Of a stretch of 64,000 nt of DNA, positions 57,893-64,000 are shown one piece after another. The stretch lies in contig NW_025954974.1 of NCBI RefSeq assembly GCF_022376445.1, positions 372,001-436,000 on the forward strand, written 5' to 3'. The notes beneath the pieces are model-generated. The model saw only the letters and a program-made list of their open reading frames with translations, was not told the DNA's origin and searched no databases. The stretch comes from Fomitopsis serialis (taxonomy: Eukaryota; Basidiomycota; Agaricomycetes; Polyporales; Fomitopsidaceae). How positions within the stretch are numbered: position 1 is the first letter of the stretch; each line of letters starts with the position of its first letter. The translations under genes and the position numbers were made by a program.

Positions 57893-58551
57893 CCACAGTG
57901 CTAGAATATAATTTGGTCAGCAACTACGCACAGTATATGATGGTAAACCATGTACATCCAACCGGGAGGTTACAGTGAGTCGTATGTAGGGATTTGACTG
58001 TAATGGTGCAGGAGACCACACTCGTATGAACTTGAACGCGTTCGTGCGTTGGCGCTGATTGGCCACACATCAGGGAATCCCCTTCAAAACGGTAAGTGAA
58101 TGCAGCGTCTGTAGACTCTCACGATCATACATTTGATTGCAAGCGCTCTACAAGCGCATGTGATCGCAGGGCAGGATTGCGTGGCCCTACTATCTTTTAA
58201 CGCTCTTATATACCTGTTAGACGTACGACGCCATCTTAGACGTGCTCACATCTTACCTGTAAGACGTCCGCGATGTTCCGCGCTCAATGCAACAATGCTC
58301 GTTTGAATGGTTCTGTTTGTCCACTGCCACGGCGACTCGAACGGGCGTCGCGTCGACCTTGAACTTGAAGTTCAACTTGAAGTCCAAGTACTGCACTGTC
58401 CAACATTGCTGGCCGCCCCGCTCATTCAACTGCACCGTACATTTTACTGACCCTATCCACTCCTTTATCACGTTCTTTGCAGTCTGACCCAGTGGGTGCG
58501 AAGCCCCTCGCTCTTCCTTAATGCACCCCTACTAACTCATGTCGATCTAGT
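57893..58551. other. Intergenic, 659 bp, with short repeats 5' of the transposase
   Basis: It contains a TTATATAC box near 58206 and three spaced copies of T[TA]AGACGT (annotated separately). A near-palindrome TTGAACTTGAAGTTCAA lies near 58365. An actaac...tctag pair just before ATG 58552 suggests a leader intron. Confidence 0.45.
58217..58268. repeat. Three short repeats of T[TA]AGACGT
   Basis: TTAGACGTAC, TTAGACGTGC and TAAGACGTCC follow each other at about 20-nt spacing. Such subterminal repeats are common near the ends of DNA transposons, so these may mark the left end of the Plavaka-like element. No terminal inverted repeat was matched. Confidence 0.35.
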
Positions 58552-60144
58552 ATGCCGACATGCCCAGGATGCGCCGAAGCCTTCTCCAATGAACGTGTGC
58601 TCACCAAGCACAAGAAGAAGTGCCGAGCAACATTAGATCAAGCACGCATCGCTTGGGAGACCGAGCAGCAGAGAGAAGCAAAGCGGAGACGAGTCAATGA
58701 TGACACCGTGTCGGACTCTGGGTCCAATGTGGTATGTGCACATGTATTATCAACACCAACTACATACTGACTGATCTATTCTCTACAGGTTTTTCGTACT
58801 GCCAGGCCCGACTCGGCTTCAAACCCACCAAGGGGCGCACTCCTACCCGGGCAGGATCATCCTGTTCTTCAACCACACGTAAGTCCACGCTGCCTCGAGT
58901 CATCTCTTGACACTCACCAACCCGACTTACAGTATCTCGCGTCTGCGGATGCAGACACCGTCGCTCCGACTCTGGATCTCCCTATGTCGCCTGCCCATGA
59001 ACCGGAGGCTGACCCGGCTCCGCGTCGATCGACACGAACACGGATCATGACGCAGAAAGTCCGGGACATGCTCCCTGAGTCGTCAGGCAGTGGACTCCTA
59101 CCACTGGAGGAGTCTAGTGCCGAGGCGCCTGAGCCAGAGGTTCGCCTCCGCCCTCGGGTTCGCCTCATCGTCATGGAGAAGTTCCGCACGATCGCGAACC
59201 AATTCGGTCTCTCACGCTTGTACAAGGGTCGCCCGAGCACGGTTCCTGATGCCGAGCTCGATGTCACGTCTTGCCTGCCTGCTGACAAACCCTCTCGACA
59301 TGCCAAAACACGTCGCACCATCAGCGAGATCATCGCTCCTCTCCCGAACCTGAGTGCATGGCGGCAGTACCACCACTTCTGGAGCTACCCGATGCAGACC
59401 CGTGCATCGCGTGCCGCGATGCAAGAGATTCAACGCCAACCAGACTTCTCTTCAGCTGATGCTGCAGCAGCCAATTACGACAAGGTCGATGCAATCCTCA
59501 CAGCCAAGCAACCGTGGACCGATGCCGCGGAAGGCTGGAGACAGGCGAGCATCACGATCGGGATTCCGTCAGGTCATCGCTCCACGGAGGCATCACGGCG
59601 CAGCGAGTACACGGCGCGCCAGCGTATTCGTCGCCACGAACCAGTCGAGGAGGTTCCGGCGGAGCACTCAGTGGCGGGCGATCACTTCACTATCCCCGCA
59701 TTCTTTTATCAGCCGCTGGTCCCACTCATCGACAAGGTCTTCGGCCAGTACAGCATCTCCCGGAACTTCCACTATCACCCCTTCAATCTCACGTACCTAC
59801 CCCCTGATGCTCCCACAGGGTCATTGCCCGAGAACGTCCACGGCGAGCTCTATACATCGAAAGCATGGCTCAACGCAGAGTTTGAGCTTCAGAACTCTCC
59901 GCGCGTCGAAGGCTGCGATCTGCCACGTGCAATCGTTGCCATGATGTTTTATTCGGATTCAACAAACCTAGCACAGTTCGGAAACGCAAAAGCTTGGCCA
60001 ATCTACATCTTCTTCGGCAACCAGTCCAAGTACGACCGTGCCCGACCTGCTACGGCTGCTGGATATCATATTGCATATCTTCCTTCAGTAAGTCTTTCGA
60101 AAGCTCCATCTGTTGCAGCTGCTGAATTGTTTCGTCAGCTGTAA
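58552..60144 (+). mobile_element. Plavaka-like transposase, N-terminal part only
   Basis: It starts MPTCPGCAEAFSNERVLTKH..KKC, a C2H2-like finger found at the N-terminus of basidiomycete Plavaka transposases. Two introns follow (after SNV and after LQPH). The large third exon then has NLSAWRQYHHFW and the family block VHGELYTSKAWLNAEFELQ, AIVAMMFYSDSTNLAQFGNA and WPIYIFFGNQSKYDRARP. It breaks off after HIAYLPS at 60087, where a GTAAGT donor is followed by no recognisable next exon; the frame ends at 60144. Family members are over twice this length, so the catalytic C-terminal half is missing, perhaps displaced by the reading frame coming from the right. The name rests on remembered motifs, not a search. 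Confidence 0.65.
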
Positions 60145-60573
60145 TGTCGCCTCACTCGTCGTGCCCGGTATGCGCTGTACCCAGTCTCTATTCAAGGAGA
60201 ACTGTCTACAATTGCATACATGGGCGGTGACGAGGTAAAAGGCTGAGGTCTCGTAGGTGCACAGGCGCGCCATACGAGCCCTCAGGCAAACAATGACAAA
60301 CATACAAGACGAGACATACCGTAACGGGAATATCCGTTACACCCTCCCCCACTGGACACGACCACGGGTCCCAGCGATAACCAGAGAAACAGATAGAAAA
60401 AAGGAAAAGGAAAGGAAACATATGCAACAACCCAACGGTGGTAGCAAGTGGCAAAACAAAGATGATGTTGAACTGTAGACAACGACATGCTAGATCGTGT
60501 CAGTGAGCAGACACAACCGTTCACCATTGTCATACATAACTCGATGGAGTTATGCAACCAGGAACGTAGACTA
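60145..60573. other. Space between transposase remnant and hairpin-rich frame, 429 bp
   Basis: Presumed 3' trailer of the minus-strand frame. Nothing coding is recognised, and no continuation of the transposase was found. Confidence 0.4.
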
Positions 60574-63500
60574 CTACTCGGACTCGGAGTAGTAGTCTGC
60601 ATCTTCCGAGTTACCCTCATCTTCGGCAGATAGTGCAGAAGAACTTTGGGTATCCTCCATCTCGGACTGCTCGTAGTAGTCAGAGACTACTACCGAGTTT
60701 GTCTCTTCAGACCCTGAACTTCGTGAGTACCACGAGCTATGGTGCTCGGACTCGGAGAAGTACTCCGACTCAATCTGGTCAGGGTACTCCTCACGAGTGG
60801 TGGTATGAGGCTCCTCATCAGAGGAGTTATACCAGTCGGAGTCATCCCGAGGTTGACTGCGAGGTGGTACAACAAGCCATCCCAGCTTGTTGTAGGCCCA
60901 ATATCGCACCATCTCCATAGGTAATGGTGCAATGAGCAGAGGATCAAACTCGAGAGGAACCACTTCCAATTCCCTCTGGAAGTGGTCCCATGCTCGACGA
61001 GCAGCACGAGAATATGTCCCCGGTCGCGGGGACATCTCCTCGATGGCCTGTCCACAGCTGAGTGCAGATCTCTTGCAGTGAGCCCAAATGGCCCACTCGC
61101 CATCACTCGCCGCGGATTCAGCCTCGTCGAAATCGTGGTCGAGCTGGTCCGCGAGGAGGCTGAAACACAACTTGTGCAACACCTTGTCCATGGGCCATCG
61201 ACTCACGTCAATGGTTACTGGACGATCCGGCGCAGTCGGTACTCGGTTCAATGCTGGTATGTCGCTGCGCGAGGTACTAACTTCCCGAGTGATGTCGTGG
61301 CCGCGACGGTCACCTGTACTCTGTACGTCGAGTCGATCGCTCGATGCGCGTGGTACGGGTGGTACCTGTCTCGGTGTTCGACGTGAAGCTCGTACATCGA
61401 GCTCAACGCTGGATGTACCGCCCGTGACTGCGTCCGATCCCAGTACATCACTATATGATGTACTGGTGGTGTTGTGGAACAAGCGGTGGCCATTCGAGGC
61501 CCCGCTCCCTTCCCCTCTCAGGAGAGTACCCCCCCTCGTAGAGGAGGTATCTCCTCCTTGCACTCGCGCCGGCTCGGTCTCGGTATCAGCAGTAGTCGTT
61601 GAACGCTGCCGTTCACCTGAGTCCGATGATTCCAGCCCTCGCGGTGGCTGTTCCTTCTTACGGGCGCGCGACGACGCCCTGGTCGTCGCATCAATCGATG
61701 CGGGCGCATCGCCCAGTAAGTTGGATGTGCCTGCCAGTGCCACACCATACGGTCCAGGTATTCGCACCCGCGAGTACGAGGACTCGTCCTCGCCAAGTGT
61801 CTCCTTTACTGGAGTTATTGACGTGGACTTGTCAGTCCACGTCGATCCCTTCGATTGAGCCGGGTCCGAGTAATGAGACGGCACATATATCTTGGACGTG
61901 CTCGGCGGTAGGTCCCGGTCTTGTTTGTTGGATGTGCCAAGTACCTCACGGTACTTGGTGTTGTGTTCGTCGCCATGAGCCGCGGCCAGTCCACGTTGGT
62001 CTTCGAGGTACTGCCAGTGGACGCGACGTGCAGGTGGCATGTAGCGTCCCGACGGTCGCCATCCGTGCTCGGGTGCAGCCTGTCGTACATCTACCTTTGT
62101 AGATGTTCCGGTCGACTGCTCGCGATCCACGGGATCTGGCCTGCCCGTTTCTTCGTCAATGCTCGTTTCAGTGTCGCCCAGTGGTGGCACTGTAACGGGA
62201 GAAGGTGGGTGGGAGAGTACCTCACGGTACTCGCCCTGGTCAGTCAGACGATCGTGTCCGCCTGCAGCACCCTCTGCATCGAATGTAGTGCTTGATGGCG
62301 GTGCCGCACCAGACGTGGAGAGGTGGGACGCGTCGGTAGGGCGTGTATGCACTTCGGACGCGCCGCCGTGCGAGGCCACAGATACGACTGCTATGTCGTT
62401 CTGTGGTGTGAATGGACCACTGTCCCTTGCGGCGACCTTTGGGGTGGTCGCAATCGGCGCGGGCAGTGGTACAGGACCGGGTGACGGCGGTCGCGAGGCG
62501 AGTACTGATGTGTACTCGCTCATCGGGTCACCGGCGAGCTCAGTAATGCTGGCGTCGAGTGTAATACTCGACGTCAGTGGTGGTGTCGGGATGGGACATG
62601 GTGACGGCGAGGCGAGTACCGTGAGGTACTCGTTGTCGAGCTCACCGCCGAGCTCCTCTGCATATGCGTCGCCCATGAAGCCCGACGTCCACGTAGGAGT
62701 TACCAGGACGTTGGGTGCGTCGAACGAGCTTGTGTGTTCGTCGATCATACCGCCGTGCCTGACCATGCCGGGTACGATCTGTAGGTCGTCCCCTAGGCCG
62801 ATTGTACCACAGTCGTATGCGGTGACTGCCACGACAACCGCCTCGGTTGTTGTGTTCGTCACGGGTGGTGGTAGCGGTGTAGAAGATGGTGGTGGAGGCG
62901 GGGGAGGTACGTCCGGTAGGGGCGTACCTTCGTCTTTCGAGCACTTATGCTCGGCTTCCTCGCCTACGCCGCACCCTTCCCCTTCTCCTCCTTCTGCCTG
63001 ACCCTCCTCAACTGCCCCTCCTGCCTCCGCACCCTCATCCCCGTCTACCTCGTGCCTGACCTGACCCTCTGTCCGTTCGGCGCTCGATCTTCGGGTCATG
63101 CGTGAGTTCTCCGACTCTCGGAGCCTGTCGTACTCGCCATGGGTGTCGGGGGCCGCGGAGAGGTTGGTGTGAAGCTGGTAGGGGGTCCCTAGGAGCGAGC
63201 CATCGGCGAGAACTATGAAGTTCTCGCCGGGTTGACGGATGGGAGTCCGTTCTGGTCGGTCAGGGTCCGTAGGCGCCGGTCGCTGCACTGTCGGTAGTGC
63301 AGCAGTCGGGTCGCGAGCTCGAGTTCGCGCGTTCCTCGGGAGTACGCGATCGTCGGGCTGCGCGCTCGTCGGGGCGCCGGGATCGCGGGGAGGATGGTGG
63401 TTGCAGGAAAGGTCGAGATCGAGGTCCGCCACTTCGTCGAGCCGGTCGAAATCGTATCGCGGGCTTCCTGGCTGAACCGCCAAAGGTTCAGCGGTCTTGA

Positions 63501-63856
63501 CGAGACCGAGGGCTTGCACTTCCTGTTGGAAGTGCACGTCTTCTTCAGGCGCTGCCGCGTACAATCGGTGGCTGCTGGAGAGATCGAGGCCGTCCGGATA
63601 GTCTGCCAGTTGAATCGCGGGCGGTTCGACTGCGCGGACGTGAGCTACTTGTGCTCGCGAAGGGGCAGTAGAGGCCTCTCGCAGAGAGGCCTTTCTTAGA
63701 GAGGCCTTACGCCTCGGTCGGCTTTCCAGAATCCTTGCGGAGTCGAGCGCGTCGCGGGAGCACTCGTCGGGGTCGTCCCGTGGCTTGGCCGACTGAACCA
63801 CAGAAGGTTCAGCTGCGTCGGAGCAGCCGGAGGCCTGCACTTCCTCGCGGAAGTGC
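60568..63856. repeat. Field of at least 24 short perfect hairpins inside one reading frame
   Basis: Inverted repeats read base by base, arm length in brackets: 60568-60598 [12], 60673-60693 [9], 60868-60894 [10], 60959-60986 [10], 61014-61035 [9], 61440-61466 [11], 61668-61689 [8], 61696-61711 [7], 61777-61792 [7], 61820-61843 [10], 61937-61958 [9], 62087-62106 [8], 62215-62232 [7], 62498-62519 [8], 62553-62573 [8], 62613-62632 [8], 62834-62850 [7], 63204-63229 [11], 63282-63303 [8], 63471-63492 [8], 63515-63536 [9], 63672-63692 [9], 63793-63812 [7], 63837-63856 [8]. Loops are 2-8 nt, most often 4. Several 5-6 bp examples lie between (61541-61556, 61600-61615, 62938-62953, 63492-63508). The last one covers the stop codon. 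Confidence 0.9.
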
Positions 63857-63972
63857 CATCCATCTTGGGACGCCGATGTTAGCGCGATGCTACTGTCCGA
63901 CAAGGGGTCCGCTGCACTAGTGGCAGTCGAGGTGAGATGGGGCACGATGGTCATGCATCGCTGCAAGTCCAT
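60574..63972 (-). CDS. Unrecognised 1,132-residue disordered protein in a hairpin-dense frame
   Basis: A single uninterrupted frame from ATG 63972 to the TAG at 60574. It is open past the ATG to the window edge, so the true start may lie outside. I do not recognise the family. The first 900 residues are low complexity, rich in Ser, Pro, Asp, Glu, Thr and Arg, with a Gly/Glu-rich patch (about residues 300-345) and a run of prolines. A more ordered part of about 130 residues follows (VLHKLCFSLLADQLDHDF ... WAIWAHCKRSAL ... RRAWDHFQRELEVVPLEFDP ... RYWAYNKLGWLVVPP). The end is acidic with Tyr/Ser clusters (DYYSESE). The frame is packed with short perfect inverted repeats (next entry). No stop in 1,132 codons argues for coding. 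It might be a transposon-linked gene. Function unknown. Confidence 0.6.
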   Translation of the reverse strand: MDLQRCMTIVPHLTSTATSAADPLSDSSIALTSASQDGWHFREEVQASGCSDAAEPSVVQSAKPRDDPDECSRDALDSARILESRPRRKASLRKASLREASTAPSRAQVAHVRAVEPPAIQLADYPDGLDLSSSHRLYAAAPEEDVHFQQEVQALGLVKTAEPLAVQPGSPRYDFDRLDEVADLDLDLSCNHHPPRDPGAPTSAQPDDRVLPRNARTRARDPTAALPTVQRPAPTDPDRPERTPIRQPGENFIVLADGSLLGTPYQLHTNLSAAPDTHGEYDRLRESENSRMTRRSSAERTEGQVRHEVDGDEGAEAGGAVEEGQAEGGEGEGCGVGEEAEHKCSKDEGTPLPDVPPPPPPPSSTPLPPPVTNTTTEAVVVAVTAYDCGTIGLGDDLQIVPGMVRHGGMIDEHTSSFDAPNVLVTPTWTSGFMGDAYAEELGGELDNEYLTVLASPSPCPIPTPPLTSSITLDASITELAGDPMSEYTSVLASRPPSPGPVPLPAPIATTPKVAARDSGPFTPQNDIAVVSVASHGGASEVHTRPTDASHLSTSGAAPPSSTTFDAEGAAGGHDRLTDQGEYREVLSHPPSPVTVPPLGDTETSIDEETGRPDPVDREQSTGTSTKVDVRQAAPEHGWRPSGRYMPPARRVHWQYLEDQRGLAAAHGDEHNTKYREVLGTSNKQDRDLPPSTSKIYVPSHYSDPAQSKGSTWTDKSTSITPVKETLGEDESSYSRVRIPGPYGVALAGTSNLLGDAPASIDATTRASSRARKKEQPPRGLESSDSGERQRSTTTADTETEPARVQGGDTSSTRGGTLLRGEGSGASNGHRLFHNTTSTSYSDVLGSDAVTGGTSSVELDVRASRRTPRQVPPVPRASSDRLDVQSTGDRRGHDITREVSTSRSDIPALNRVPTAPDRPVTIDVSRWPMDKVLHKLCFSLLADQLDHDFDEAESAASDGEWAIWAHCKRSALSCGQAIEEMSPRPGTYSRAARRAWDHFQRELEVVPLEFDPLLIAPLPMEMVRYWAYNKLGWLVVPPRSQPRDDSDWYNSSDEEPHTTTREEYPDQIESEYFSESEHHSSWYSRSSGSEETNSVVVSDYYEQSEMEDTQSSSALSAEDEGNSEDADYYSESE

Positions 63973-64000
63973 CGTGCCTCCTTGCGAATCGGAGAGTACG

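Noticed and set aside
61088..61858. 256-codon plus-strand frame opposite the hairpin-rich frame
   Set aside because: Shorter than the opposite frame; because palindromes read alike on both strands, an open shadow frame is expected here.
60568..63856. CRISPR-like or simple tandem repeat explanation for the hairpin field
   Set aside because: Arms differ in sequence from one hairpin to the next, spacing is irregular and the organism is a eukaryote.

Overview
The window looks like nuclear DNA of a wood-decay agaricomycete (basidiomycete fungus; a polypore-like species is an inference). The reasons are dense genes with many 47-65 nt GT-AG introns, an AA9 lytic polysaccharide monooxygenase, a secreted GH31 alpha-glucosidase, coiled-coil plus F-box LRR proteins, an expanded APH-like kinase family and a Plavaka-type transposase remnant. 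GC is about 55-60% in genes and lower in the two large gene-poor stretches.

Layout. 0-20 kb: the 3' end of an APH-like kinase gene; a Ubp14/USP5 deubiquitinase (-); a divergent Ssz1-like Hsp70 (+) with two apparent frameshifts; a Zn2Cys6 regulator (-); an AA9 LPMO (-); three tandem copies (-) of an unrecognised small hydrophobic protein family, two clearly broken; a Gdt1/TMEM165 cation transporter (+); a tRNA-Asp(GUC) with a 6-nt intron; a uridine phosphorylase (-). 20-29.6 kb: two gene-poor stretches flanking an HMG-box regulator (+). 29.6-36 kb: GH31 alpha-glucosidase and an F-box protein. 36.6-43.8 kb: four more APH-like kinases, one interrupted by a stop in its metal-binding motif and two sharing an almost identical inverted 560-bp block. 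44-48 kb: a duplicated exon-like module, then the histone chaperone NAP1. 48-58 kb: a large R1-type CXXC zinc-finger protein with a 28-proline run, cytosine deaminase, a HAD haloacid dehalogenase and a second F-box protein. 58.5-64 kb: a truncated Plavaka-like transposase and, facing it, a 1,132-codon unrecognised reading frame packed with short perfect hairpins.

How the genes relate. Most are ordinary independent fungal genes. LPMO and alpha-glucosidase act outside the cell on polysaccharides; uridine phosphorylase and cytosine deaminase both serve pyrimidine salvage; NAP1, Ssz1 and Ubp14 are housekeeping chromatin, ribosome-folding and ubiquitin-recycling functions. The two parts with no textbook explanation are the hairpin-dense reading frame at 60.57-63.97 kb and the inverted, apparently converted pair of APH-like kinases at 38.6-42.2 kb. 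All intron and exon boundaries were read by eye from splice signals and family similarity; no alignment or search was run.
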